NCBI GenBank assembly: GCA_013373175.1
Contig: JABXII010000020.1
Coordinates: 62,001-126,000 of the forward strand
Reading direction: 5' to 3'
Origin: Campylobacteraceae bacterium
GTDB taxonomy: Bacteria; Campylobacterota; Campylobacteria; Campylobacterales; Arcobacteraceae
DNA: 64,000 nt
Shown: positions 54,235 to 63,493 of the stretch, one piece after another
How the letters are laid out: every line of letters begins with the position of its first letter
Position numbering within the stretch: position 1 is the first letter of the stretch
Notes under the pieces: generated by a model
Seen by the model: only the letters and a program-made list of their open reading frames with translations
What the model was told of the DNA's origin: nothing
Database searches by the model: none
Program-made: the position numbers and the translations under genes

Positions 54235-56077
54235 AAAACAAGTCAACACTTGAAACTTGTTCTTCTTTAAATCTAATAACTTTATCTCTACCACTATTTT
54301 TAGCTTCATATAAAGCAATATCAGCATTTTTAATAACCGTATCAAATGATGTTGAGTCCTCAGGATACATTGAAAGACCAATACTAACTGTCTTTTTCAA
54401 TTTATTACCAGCATAAACATCAATTTCATTTTCTCTTACTTTAGCACCAATTTTTTTAGCAACACTCATTGCATCGTCTTCTGTATTTACACCCATTAGT
54501 AAAATTACAAATTCTTCACCACCATATCTTATGATAATATCAGATTCTCTAACTGTTTCATTTAATATTCTTGCTAACTCTTTAAGTACTTTATCTCCGA
54601 TATCATGACCATACTCGTCATTAACAGCTTTAAAGTGGTCCATATCAAGCATAAGTAAACCAACATTTGTTCCATCTCTTTTAATTTGTGGTAACATCTT
54701 CTTAGTATATTCTTCTAAGAATTTTCTATTATAAAGTCCAGTTAATCCATCAGTAAATGCAGACTCTTGTAAAGCATGCATTAGAAGTTTAACCTCAATT
54801 GAAGGAACAGACTCTTTTAAATAACTTTTGATAAATACAGTTTTTTCTTTTAACTCTTCTAGTTCTTCCTTTGTATCACAAACACAATTGATAATTAGAT
54901 ATAAGTTTTGTGTGATGTCTACATTAAAGCAGTAGTATAGTTTTTCGCTATCAAAGTGTGGACAAGTATTATGAAATTGTACTGACATAACATCACTTTT
55001 TGTTCTAGCTGCTCTACAAGCTTCTGGATTGTTTTTTAATGTCTCTTCACAATATAATGATTTACCACATTGTTTCATTGTAGTCATCTTATATTTTTTC
55101 ATATCAATCTCTACAAAACTAAAGTTTTTTAGTTTGAACTTGTTTTTTAATACTTCTGCAAGTCTGTCATAAATCTCTTCTTTAGTATTGTCTAGTTCAA
55201 TTTGCTTTTTAAATTGATATAAATTTGATAAGTTGTCAATAATCTCTTTTGAATCTTTAAGTGGATTTCTATTTTTATTAGAAGCTTTAAATCCAACAAA
55301 CCCTTGAAGTTTTTTGTCAATATCAACAGCTGTATCTTTAAAAGATTGAATTAAATTATTGTAGTCTTCTGTAATATTAATCATCTCAGCAGATAAACCA
55401 ACAGGAGGAACTATTCCTTTAAATCTTCCGTGGGTAGCTTGATTAATATTTATTTTAAATTTATCAAATAGTTTTAGATATGGGTTAATTAATTTTTTAC
55501 TAACTAAAATAAATAAAATGATTGTCGTTAAGATTAAAACAGTAATCACATAAATAGATTCAATACCAATTTCTTTTATAGTGCTAATATCTAATACAAT
55601 AGAAACTGCTCCTAAAGTTGTACCTTGGTCTACTTGGTGGCATTTTAAACAATCTATTCCTTTTTCTGCAACTGCATTGTATGGAATAGTAACTCTAACA
55701 GTAGTACTTGTTATTTCTTCTTCTATTTGGTATTGCATTCTTCCTGTAGAAAGCGCTTTTCTATCAAAATCATCTCTTGGAGGATTTTTTAAGTGTGATG
55801 AAGGAAATTGATCATTAACATATTTACTTCTTACAAGCCAAAGTTGTTCTACATTTTTGATATTAGATGCAGAGTTTATAAACGTATCAACATCTTGCAT
55901 ATTACCGTTAATCATATGTGCAGTTAAACCACTTTTTACAACTTCCGAAATTGATTGGGCATTATGAATTGCAGACTTGATTCCAGTTTTTCTTAGATTA
56001 TAAAGACTAAATATAGAAATAGTAACAGAAAGCATAATTATCATAACTATTGTATAAAGCGTAATATTTTTTCTCAT
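54233..56077 (-). CDS. Membrane diguanylate cyclase with periplasmic CxxCH haem-type sensor
   Basis: A 614 aa protein. Helix 1 (7-29), a periplasmic domain with C143-L-K-C146-H147 (a c-type haem attachment motif), helix 2 (173-193), a linker, a cysteine-rich cytosolic segment (about 340-410, with CGKSLYC, EACRAA, NTCPHF, YYCF and INCVC), and a GGDEF domain at about 450-610. The catalytic motif is RYGGEEF, with the inhibitory RxxD site (RESD) five residues before it. It makes cyclic di-GMP, probably in response to redox state, oxygen or another haem ligand. Both cysteine regions are unusual for a cyclase. Confidence 0.9.
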   Translation of the reverse strand: MRKNITLYTIVMIIMLSVTISIFSLYNLRKTGIKSAIHNAQSISEVVKSGLTAHMINGNMQDVDTFINSASNIKNVEQLWLVRSKYVNDQFPSSHLKNPPRDDFDRKALSTGRMQYQIEEEITSTTVRVTIPYNAVAEKGIDCLKCHQVDQGTTLGAVSIVLDISTIKEIGIESIYVITVLILTTIILFILVSKKLINPYLKLFDKFKININQATHGRFKGIVPPVGLSAEMINITEDYNNLIQSFKDTAVDIDKKLQGFVGFKASNKNRNPLKDSKEIIDNLSNLYQFKKQIELDNTKEEIYDRLAEVLKNKFKLKNFSFVEIDMKKYKMTTMKQCGKSLYCEETLKNNPEACRAARTKSDVMSVQFHNTCPHFDSEKLYYCFNVDITQNLYLIINCVCDTKEELEELKEKTVFIKSYLKESVPSIEVKLLMHALQESAFTDGLTGLYNRKFLEEYTKKMLPQIKRDGTNVGLLMLDMDHFKAVNDEYGHDIGDKVLKELARILNETVRESDIIIRYGGEEFVILLMGVNTEDDAMSVAKKIGAKVRENEIDVYAGNKLKKTVSIGLSMYPEDSTSFDTVIKNADIALYEAKNSGRDKVIRFKEEQVSSVDLF

Positions 56078-56198
56078 TGCACACCTTTTATTAAGGTAGC
56101 TATTTTATAAAAAATAGGCTTAATGTATTAAAAAAATATAAGAAAAAATATATAAAAGTGAAATTTTATTTCTTTTGGATTATTTATAATTGGGTTTA

Positions 56199-57500
56199 TT
56201 ATATTCTAAAAAGATCTTTTGGGTTTACATGCATTTCATTTTTAGTAGCTTGGAAAGTTAAAGTGTTGTTAACTCTTCCTACAACATAACCTTTTTTTAT
56301 CCATCTACCAACTTTTAATGATGGTGAAATTTGGTCTAGATGAGAATAAATAGTATGTAAGCCATTTCTATGTTGTACGATAACTACATTTTCAAGCATT
56401 CCTGCATTTTTCTTTGCATATACAATTTTACCGTTAAAGATTGATTTTACTTTTGCTTGTGGCTTTTTTGTTTTTAAAACAATTGATTCATTAAATAGTT
56501 TAATCTTATATACTGGATCAAAATATGTTCCAAAGTTTTTTACAACCTGAAAAGAATCAAGTGGAGCTATTGTTTTTCTTCCTCTATATTTTGAGATTTT
56601 GATTCCTGAAGTTGAAGAACCAATCATTCTAACATCTATATCAAGATTTTTTGCATAGCTATTATTTCTATCTTCATCACTAACTTCATAATTGCCAGAT
56701 TTCTTTTTTGCTTGTCTTCTTTTCTTTTGTGCCGCAAGTCTTTTAGCTTTTGCAATTGCTGCTCTTTTTTGTTTTTCAATCTCTTCTTTTTTAAGAATGT
56801 TTAGTTTTCCAAGTAATTGTTTTAAAGAGTCTTGTTTCTGAACAGTTCTTTTAAGTTCCTCTTGATACTCTTTATGTTTTTTTTCTAAAGAAACTAAAGA
56901 TTTTGAGTGAGTTCTTTTTAAGATATTTAACTCTTTTTTCTTCTTTATTCTATCTGCAATATAATCACTTATTTTGCTTATCTTTCTTTTATTCTCTTTT
57001 CTATTTTGTGTTAGTAATTCATAGCTGTTATTTATTTTGATAATTTCATCTTTAGAACTTTGTGAAAGTAGAGTATAAACCTCTGAATCAATAAGTTCAT
57101 CAAGACTACTTTCTCCAGCAAGTTTTAAAGCAATTGAAGAAGAAAACTCATTTATAATTGTGTTAACAATTTTCTCTTCACTATCTTTTTTTTCTTTTAT
57201 TAAATCACTTGAATCTTTTTGTAAAGTTTTCAATGCTTTTTTTGCAGAGACAAGTTGACTTTGGTGCTTTTTTATATCATCATTAATAATAACTATAGCT
57301 TTTTCTAATCTACTTAGTTCTTTATTTTGATTATTGATTTGTTTTGCAAGGATTTTTATTTGTAAATCTTTTTGTTCTTGTGCTTTTTTATTTTTTTGTA
57401 ATATTAGTTTATTGTTTTGGATTTTTTTATCAATACTTTTAGTAGAGGCTCCAAATAAAGTAATTGATACTAAAAATAGTAAAGCTAATCTTTTAATCAT
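56199..57500 (-). CDS. envC: EnvC-like murein hydrolase activator (LytM domain)
   Basis: A 433 aa exported protein: signal sequence (1-20), two coiled-coil stretches (about 25-115 and 150-265, very lysine/glutamate rich) and a C-terminal LytM/M23 domain (about 310-430). The first zinc ligands of active M23 peptidases are missing: the FGTYFDPVYKIKLFNESI segment lacks the H...D pair, though LHTIYSHL keeps the HxH-like part. A degenerate LytM plus coiled coils is the EnvC pattern, an activator of amidases at the septum. The ftsX and ftsE genes directly upstream, overlapping, support this. Confidence 0.87.
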   Translation of the reverse strand: MIKRLALLFLVSITLFGASTKSIDKKIQNNKLILQKNKKAQEQKDLQIKILAKQINNQNKELSRLEKAIVIINDDIKKHQSQLVSAKKALKTLQKDSSDLIKEKKDSEEKIVNTIINEFSSSIALKLAGESSLDELIDSEVYTLLSQSSKDEIIKINNSYELLTQNRKENKRKISKISDYIADRIKKKKELNILKRTHSKSLVSLEKKHKEYQEELKRTVQKQDSLKQLLGKLNILKKEEIEKQKRAAIAKAKRLAAQKKRRQAKKKSGNYEVSDEDRNNSYAKNLDIDVRMIGSSTSGIKISKYRGRKTIAPLDSFQVVKNFGTYFDPVYKIKLFNESIVLKTKKPQAKVKSIFNGKIVYAKKNAGMLENVVIVQHRNGLHTIYSHLDQISPSLKVGRWIKKGYVVGRVNNTLTFQATKNEMHVNPKDLFRI

Positions 57501-58311
57501 ATTTTATTTTATACTTTAATAATACACCAATAATTGTTAGAATTGAAATACCAAATGATAAAAGAAAAATCTTAGATAAAGACTCATTTAAAGGAAGAGT
57601 TACTTGTACAATATTTTCTAAATCATCAGGCAATAATACACCAATATTATCAACTAAGTAAATAAACATTCCAGATACAATAAAAAATGAAATAAATGAA
57701 CTAATAATTGCATACTTTAAAATTGTTGAGGAACTATATAAAATAGAAGCACCATGTAATTTTAAAATAGTAATCTTTTCGTGATGTTCATAAAACCATA
57801 TTCTAATCTGTTTTGAAATCATAATTATCGCAAAGATAGTTATGATAGTAAAGAGTATAAAAGATATTTGACTAAGTAAAAGCATTAGCAAATATATACT
57901 ATTATGGTTTTTAGAGAAGATTTCTACTTTTCTAACATTTTTATTTGCATATAACTTATCTTTTATCGTTTGAAGTTGGCTTGTTGTAGGGAATGTTTCT
58001 AAATTTATCTTATAAAAGTGAGGTAGTTTTTTTCTTAATAAATCTATTGAAGAACTGGATAAGTCAGATTTGATATTGTCTATAATAGATTTCTTTTCTA
58101 AGGTAATTATCTTTTCAACATTTATTCCTGCTAATTCAGTAACATCTTCTTTGATTAAAGGAGTATTTGTAATAACTACAATAGAGTAGTCATTTGCTAT
58201 TTTTATTTTATAATTATCTAAAATATTAGATGAAAATAGATATATAATAAAAGAAATTAACATTGCAGTTAATGGTACTACAAAAGCAAATGTATTTTTA
58301 AGAAACTTCAT
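57493..58311 (-). CDS. ftsX: Cell division protein FtsX
   Basis: A 272 aa membrane protein with four helices (about 10-30, 143-167, 190-215 and 243-263) and a periplasmic loop (about 35-140) after the first, the FtsX layout. It couples FtsE ATP hydrolysis to the periplasmic EnvC protein during septal wall splitting. It overlaps ftsE by 14 bases and envC by 8 bases, so the three are co-translated. The sequence itself is weakly conserved, as is usual for FtsX; the context settles the call. Confidence 0.9.
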   Translation of the reverse strand: MKFLKNTFAFVVPLTAMLISFIIYLFSSNILDNYKIKIANDYSIVVITNTPLIKEDVTELAGINVEKIITLEKKSIIDNIKSDLSSSSIDLLRKKLPHFYKINLETFPTTSQLQTIKDKLYANKNVRKVEIFSKNHNSIYLLMLLLSQISFILFTIITIFAIIMISKQIRIWFYEHHEKITILKLHGASILYSSSTILKYAIISSFISFFIVSGMFIYLVDNIGVLLPDDLENIVQVTLPLNESLSKIFLLSFGISILTIIGVLLKYKIKYD

Positions 58312-58960
58312 AAATTATCCCATCTTCAATAGATAATTGTCTAAATCTAATACCAAAGTTTTTTGGAACCCTATGTGTTACAACAACAACTGTAATACCT
58401 AGTTGTTCATTGGCACCTTTTAAAAGATTCCATACAACTTCTGCTGAGTAGTCATCAAGGTTACCTGTTGGTTCATCTGCAATAATTATCTTAGGGTTAT
58501 GAGCAAGAGCACGTGCCACTGCAACTCTTTGTTGTTCTCCACCACTTAACTCATTTGGATAATAACCAGCTCTATGTGATAGTTTTACGTGGTTTAAAAG
58601 CTTTGTTGCTTGTTCCCTTGAAATATCATTTGAGTAACCATTGATTTTAAGAGGAATCATAATATTCTCTTCAATAGTCCACTCTTCAATTAATTTATAA
58701 TCTTGAAAGATAATTCCAATATCTTTTCTAAGACTTCTTAGAGATTTTCCTTTTATTCCAAAAACATTTTGACCTGCAATTCTTAGTTCGCCATGTTTTA
58801 ATGGAATTTCTCCATAAAATGATTTTAATAAAGTAGATTTTCCACTACCACTTGTTCCTCCAATAAATATAAACTCTTTTTCTTTTATTGAAAAGTTACC
58901 TTTTTTAATAACATATTTATTTTCATCATAAGAAAGATATATATTTTTGGCTTGAATCAT
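58298..58960 (-). CDS. ftsE: Cell division ATP-binding protein FtsE
   Basis: A 220 aa ABC ATPase. Walker A is GGTSGSGKSTL (residues 34-44), followed by IIFQDYKL (Q loop), LSGGEQQRV (signature), IIIADEPTGNLD (Walker B) and VVTHR (switch). It forms the FtsEX complex with the next gene. Its ATG overlaps the trmB stop by one base, so division and tRNA modification genes share an operon. Confidence 0.93.
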   Translation of the reverse strand: MIQAKNIYLSYDENKYVIKKGNFSIKEKEFIFIGGTSGSGKSTLLKSFYGEIPLKHGELRIAGQNVFGIKGKSLRSLRKDIGIIFQDYKLIEEWTIEENIMIPLKINGYSNDISREQATKLLNHVKLSHRAGYYPNELSGGEQQRVAVARALAHNPKIIIADEPTGNLDDYSAEVVWNLLKGANEQLGITVVVVTHRVPKNFGIRFRQLSIEDGIIYEVS

Positions 58961-60153
58961 TATTTTAATATCTCTTTAATTTTATGGTGAGCTTTTATAT
59001 TAGAACTTGTAGGAAGAGGTAAGTCTTGGAAATATGAAGCTTTACCATCTTTTACAATAATATATTTACTCACGGGTCTATCAAAATTTCCAAAGGTAAT
59101 TTGAATAAGTCCAGAATTATCTTCTTGTTCTATAACAAAAATATCTTCAACATGTACAAAGTAATCTTTTTCAACTAAAGTTTTACTTGGTATATTTTTT
59201 ATAGTCTCTTCAAAGTCTACTTTTTCTTTGAAATCAAAATCAAAATCATGATTTATCTCTTTATCTTCTTGTTCACATAATAAAACTACATCATAAATAT
59301 GTTTACCTTGTTTTTTCCATCTATCTTCGTATTTACTTGATACTGGAAGGTCTTTATTTATATCTATTGTAATCTTACCCTTTGGAAGATTTGTAAGTAG
59401 TTCTGTACAGTAGTCAAAATATTTTCTACTATCAGTTCTTAATTCTAAAGTTCCGTTTACTTTTAGTACTCTTAACGCTTCATTTATAAAATCAGTTGAA
59501 TAAACTCTTCTATGAGGTTTTTTATCCCAAGGAACAGGGAAGTGAACAAATATTCTTCCAACTTTATTTGACTTGATAAACTCCATAAAAAGTCTTGCAT
59601 CATAGTTTACAACTAAGATATTATCTAATTCTTGAATTCTTACTTGCTTTAAAAGTTGCTCAATAGAAGGTGTATGAATTTCAAGACCTATAAACTGAAC
59701 ATCTGGATTCTCTTTTGCTTGGTGTAAAAGGTGTCTTCCACTACCAAAACCAATCTCAATTTGAATCTCTTTTTCTGTGTCAAAGTCAGTTAAAAAATAG
59801 TTAATATCTTTTAAATACTCTTGATCAGGTTCAATTTTTTGATTTACATTTTGAGTATTTGCAAATAAAATTTCAGACTCAGTAATTTTTGCATATGAGT
59901 TTAGTGAGTCTTTGATTAATTGAACAGGACTTACTCTAGTGACTTTATCAGGTTTTAAAAGTAAGTTATCATCTTTTTGTCTTAAAGTTAATAAGAACTC
60001 TTTATTGTCTCTTGTAGTAGAGATTTTATATTCTGTTTTTCGAGGTTTATCTGTAAAATTATATGACTTTGCAATAAAGTTAAAGTTTGTTCCATCAATT
60101 GAAGATGGCACCTTTAACTCTTTTGCTGTTTTGTTAAATACTATATGAGGCAT
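58960..60153 (-). CDS. trmB: tRNA (guanine-N7-)-methyltransferase, long form
   Basis: A 397 aa protein, much longer than the 240 aa of E. coli TrmB. The methyltransferase core is about residues 120-290: IGFGSGRHLLHQA (SAM motif), FIGLEIHTPSIEQLLKQ, and VHFPVPWDKKPHRRV, which is the TrmB 'FPDPW-KK-H' signature. The first 110 and last 110 residues are extensions of unknown role, as in related Campylobacterota. It methylates G46 in the variable loop of tRNAs. It lies 4 bases after the lipoprotein gene and overlaps ftsE. Confidence 0.9.
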   Translation of the reverse strand: MPHIVFNKTAKELKVPSSIDGTNFNFIAKSYNFTDKPRKTEYKISTTRDNKEFLLTLRQKDDNLLLKPDKVTRVSPVQLIKDSLNSYAKITESEILFANTQNVNQKIEPDQEYLKDINYFLTDFDTEKEIQIEIGFGSGRHLLHQAKENPDVQFIGLEIHTPSIEQLLKQVRIQELDNILVVNYDARLFMEFIKSNKVGRIFVHFPVPWDKKPHRRVYSTDFINEALRVLKVNGTLELRTDSRKYFDYCTELLTNLPKGKITIDINKDLPVSSKYEDRWKKQGKHIYDVVLLCEQEDKEINHDFDFDFKEKVDFEETIKNIPSKTLVEKDYFVHVEDIFVIEQEDNSGLIQITFGNFDRPVSKYIIVKDGKASYFQDLPLPTSSNIKAHHKIKEILK

Positions 60154-60157
60154 TTAT

Positions 60158-61432
60158 TTAGTTCATCTCCACTAACTTAGGTAAAATAAGCTCTGTCTCT
60201 TTTGTAATCTCAGAGTGAATTCCATTTTTATCAACTGCTTGAATAGCATAGCTATACTGCACACCTCTTACAATATCTTTATCTTCAAATCTAAGTGCTG
60301 TAATATCTTGGTACTTAATAGTTTTATCTTTAAAGAAACCTTCTTTGATAGTTTTATAAACAGTATATGAAACTGCTCTATCATCACCTGGTTGCCAGTT
60401 TAAAATAGCTTTTGCACCTTGAATTTGAGCAAGAGTCATCACAGGTTTTCTTAATTTATTTAAAGTAACACCCATTACAGAATTAACATTTAAGTTGCTC
60501 TCTAAACCATCTTTATCCACAGAACTTACTTTATAGAAATATACTTTTCCATCTTCATTAACAAAATCTTCATAGTTTAAAGTTTTTGCACTAACAGTTT
60601 TTATAATATCAAAACCACTTTGATCATCTGTACTTCTGTAAATATTATATTTAACTACATCATTAGATTTTGAAGGTTCCCACGTTAAAGAAATCTTTCT
60701 AGGTAAATCAGTTGTTGCTTTTAAGCTTAAAATTCCTGCTGGTAAAGGTTTTGTTTGAGCTTTTACTAAAGCACTTGGCATAGTTTTTAAACCATCAAAA
60801 GTTTTACCAATAACTCTATAGTGATAAACTACATTATCTTCTAAATCTAAATCAATATATTCAGCTTGTAATCTTCCATCTAAAGTTTCAATCTCTTCCC
60901 ACTTACTTGTTGCAGGAGTTTTTCTTTGAACTTCATAGCTTTCGATTCTTTCACTATTATGTGGTCTCCAAACAATTTTAATCTGTCTTGGAAGATTTGA
61001 AATAGCTTGAATAAAACTTACTCCTTCCATTAATGGAAGTGTTGAAACTACATAATCATTTGTTGTTTTTGACTCAAACTCTGAAGCAGTTGCAGATGAA
61101 ATTTTATAAACATATTTTGTACTAGGTTCAACATCTTCATCTACATAGTGTGTCGTATATCTATTTTCAACTGTATCTATAAGTTTTAGTTTTGCACCAT
61201 CTTTTTGTAAATTTGCTCTGTAAAAATGATATCCAGTAACTCTTGGGTCATCAACTTTTCTCCACTCAAAAGCAATTGCATTAATATCAGGAAGAGTTTT
61301 GATAGAAGCAGAATCTACTACTTCAAGAGTTTCATTGATTTTTGGTTTTGTATTATCGAAGTTTTTTAAACTACATCCACTAAGTAGTAAAATTAAAGCA
61401 CTTAATGATGTTAGCTTCATCAATTTTGTCAT
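60158..61432 (-). CDS. Fibronectin type III repeat lipoprotein
   Basis: A 424 aa exported protein. The signal ends in a lipobox LLLSGC, so the cysteine at about residue 20 is lipidated. Four fibronectin type III-like repeats follow (about 45-135, 140-230, 235-325 and 330-420), each with a W near the second strand and a late Y-x-Y/V pattern such as YVYKISS, YHYRVIG, YFYKVSS and YSYAIQA. It probably sits in the outer or inner membrane as a structural or binding protein. The start ATG at 61432 has GGAG about 8 bases before it and lies 53 bases inside the upstream pseudouridine synthase gene. Confidence 0.85.
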   Translation of the reverse strand: MTKLMKLTSLSALILLLSGCSLKNFDNTKPKINETLEVVDSASIKTLPDINAIAFEWRKVDDPRVTGYHFYRANLQKDGAKLKLIDTVENRYTTHYVDEDVEPSTKYVYKISSATASEFESKTTNDYVVSTLPLMEGVSFIQAISNLPRQIKIVWRPHNSERIESYEVQRKTPATSKWEEIETLDGRLQAEYIDLDLEDNVVYHYRVIGKTFDGLKTMPSALVKAQTKPLPAGILSLKATTDLPRKISLTWEPSKSNDVVKYNIYRSTDDQSGFDIIKTVSAKTLNYEDFVNEDGKVYFYKVSSVDKDGLESNLNVNSVMGVTLNKLRKPVMTLAQIQGAKAILNWQPGDDRAVSYTVYKTIKEGFFKDKTIKYQDITALRFEDKDIVRGVQYSYAIQAVDKNGIHSEITKETELILPKLVEMN

Positions 61433-62366
61433 TTACAATCTCCATGTTAAAATTGTTTGTTAAAAAGTCATGCATGTCATTTGAAAGTTTTGCTGTAAAA
61501 CTCATTTTTTCTTTTGTAATTGGATGAATTAAGTAAAGATTGTATGCATGTAAATAAAATCTATTTATTTTATTTAATTCGCCCTTAAAACCATATAAAT
61601 TATCACCTAAGATATGCCTATTCATAGAGCCTAAGTGTACTCTTATTTGGTGAGTTCTTCCTGTGAAAAGTTTGCATGCTATTAAATCATATTTATCATT
61701 ATTTGAAGTACATAGTTTACTAAAAGCAGATTTTGCATTTTTACCATTTTCTTCAATTGACATTTTAAGTCTATTATTTGGGTTTCTAGCAATTGGTTTT
61801 TCTATTATTACATCATCTTTTAGTGGTAAATCAATTATTGCTAAATAGTATCTTCCCATACTTTTATCTTCAAGCTGTTTAGAAAGTCCAGTATGAGCTT
61901 CATTTGTTTTTGCAATAACCATTACTCCACTAGTACCCTTATCAAGTCTATGCACAATACCGTGTCTTTCTTCTCCACTTATTGTAGAAAGAGAAAAATT
62001 GTTTAGTTTTAACCAGTCAACAAGTGTTGCATCTTTTACACTTGGAGCATCATGAACTGTCAGATTATAAGGTTTGTTTAGTACTAAAATATGCTCATCT
62101 TCATATATGATTTCAATATCTTTACCCTTTAAAGACTCTTTTACAAAGTTTTCATCTTTAATTGGATTTAGTTGGGCTTCTGGGAAGTGAACTTCTACTT
62201 CTTGATTCTCTTTTAGTTTCAAACCTCTTTTAGTGCAGGTTTTGCCATCTACTTTTACGTATTCTTTGTTTATTAACTGTTCTATTTGATTTCTTGATGC
62301 ATCAATTTTAGAACTTAAAAATTTATCTAATCTATTTGTCTCTTGAACAATAAAAAATTTATCCAT
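61380..62366 (-). CDS. RluD/RluC-family 23S rRNA pseudouridine synthase
   Basis: About 328 aa: an S4 RNA-binding domain (about 10-70, RLDKFLSSKIDASRNQIEQLI) and a pseudouridine synthase domain with GIVHRLDKGTSGVMVIAK (catalytic Asp in HRLD), LTVHDAPSV and TGRTHQIRVHL. This is the RluA/C/D group; which rRNA uridine is modified cannot be told. ATG 62366 has GAG about 9 bases upstream; a GTG at 62384 would add six residues and leave one base to divergent rodA. The gene overlaps the lipoprotein gene by 53 bases. Confidence 0.9.
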   Translation of the reverse strand: MDKFFIVQETNRLDKFLSSKIDASRNQIEQLINKEYVKVDGKTCTKRGLKLKENQEVEVHFPEAQLNPIKDENFVKESLKGKDIEIIYEDEHILVLNKPYNLTVHDAPSVKDATLVDWLKLNNFSLSTISGEERHGIVHRLDKGTSGVMVIAKTNEAHTGLSKQLEDKSMGRYYLAIIDLPLKDDVIIEKPIARNPNNRLKMSIEENGKNAKSAFSKLCTSNNDKYDLIACKLFTGRTHQIRVHLGSMNRHILGDNLYGFKGELNKINRFYLHAYNLYLIHPITKEKMSFTAKLSNDMHDFLTNNFNMEIVNDKIDEANIIKCFNFTT

Positions 62367-62385
62367 ATTTGGGTACTCTTTCACT

Positions 62386-63492
62386 ATGCGTTTATTTGAT
62401 AAAAGAATTATTTCACATTTTGATTATTTAATAGTTATATTTGTATTGCCTTTAATATTGTTATCGTACAATCTTATAAGTGAAACAAACCGTATATTAG
62501 CGAATAAACAATTAATTTATTTTACAATCTCATTAATTGTTTTTTTTATAATATTTATCTTACCAATTAGAAGAAATATTAGACTTATTCCTATTTTATA
62601 CTGGTTAGGTATTGTTTTGCTACTTGCAGTGGAGTTTATAGGTGTTACAAAATTAGGTGCAAAAAGATGGCTTAGCCTACCTTTGATTAATATGACAATT
62701 CAACCAAGTGAGTTGTTTAAACCTTTATTTATTTTAATGCTTGGGCATTTAATACATAATAAACCTCCTGAAGATAGAGGTTATAATTTAAAAGATTTTA
62801 TCTATTTCTCTTTTTATATTTTACTTCCTTTTGTTCTTATTGCAAAAGAACCTGATTTAGGAACTGCTTTAGTTTTACTTCTTGTTGGATATGGAATTTT
62901 ATTTATAGTTGGAGTAAATTGGAAAATTTGGGCTACTATTTTTATAACAATAGGACTAGCTTCTCCTTTTATTTATACAAATTTAATTAAAGATTATCAG
63001 AAAAAAAGAATTAAAGATTTTCTTTCTGAAAAACCTAGTTATCAAGTTCAACAATCAATTATTGCAATTGGAAATGGTGGGTTAGTTGGGAAGAAAGCCC
63101 AAGAAGCTACACAAACACAACTAAAGTTCTTGCCTATTGCAACTAGTGATTTTATCTTTGCATACTTTGTAGAAAGATATGGTTTCTTAGGAGCTATTGG
63201 ACTTATATTTATTTATGGTTTACTAATTTATCATCTATTATCCTTTAATTATTATTTCCATGATGATTATGTAATTCGTGCCTTCGCCTCCGGCTTGGGA
63301 CTTTTGATATTTTTAAATATGAGTATTAATATTTTAATGGTTATTGGTTATGCACCTGTTGTTGGACTTCCTTTACCTCTGTTTTCATATGGTGGAAGTT
63401 CCTTTATCAATTTTGTTGCACTTTTTGCAATATTAGAAAATCTATTGGCATTTAGATATATGGATATGTATAATTTTGAAAGGCGATTATAA
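62386..63492 (+). CDS. rodA: Rod-shape-determining peptidoglycan glycosyltransferase RodA
   Basis: A 368 aa SEDS-family membrane protein with about ten helices. GAKRWLSLPLINMTIQPSELFKPLFI, AKEPDLGTALVLLL (with the catalytic Asp) and the C-terminal GYAPVVGLPLPLFSYGGSSFI loop are the RodA/FtsW signatures. It polymerises lipid II into glycan strands for side-wall growth with a class B PBP. The N-terminus MRLFDKRIISHFDY agrees with RodA rather than FtsW. Its ATG is 19 bases from the divergent ATG of the pseudouridine synthase, so its promoter must lie inside that gene. It ends one base before the next gene. Confidence 0.93.
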   Translation: MRLFDKRIISHFDYLIVIFVLPLILLSYNLISETNRILANKQLIYFTISLIVFFIIFILPIRRNIRLIPILYWLGIVLLLAVEFIGVTKLGAKRWLSLPLINMTIQPSELFKPLFILMLGHLIHNKPPEDRGYNLKDFIYFSFYILLPFVLIAKEPDLGTALVLLLVGYGILFIVGVNWKIWATIFITIGLASPFIYTNLIKDYQKKRIKDFLSEKPSYQVQQSIIAIGNGGLVGKKAQEATQTQLKFLPIATSDFIFAYFVERYGFLGAIGLIFIYGLLIYHLLSFNYYFHDDYVIRAFASGLGLLIFLNMSINILMVIGYAPVVGLPLPLFSYGGSSFINFVALFAILENLLAFRYMDMYNFERRL

Positions 63493-63493
63493 A

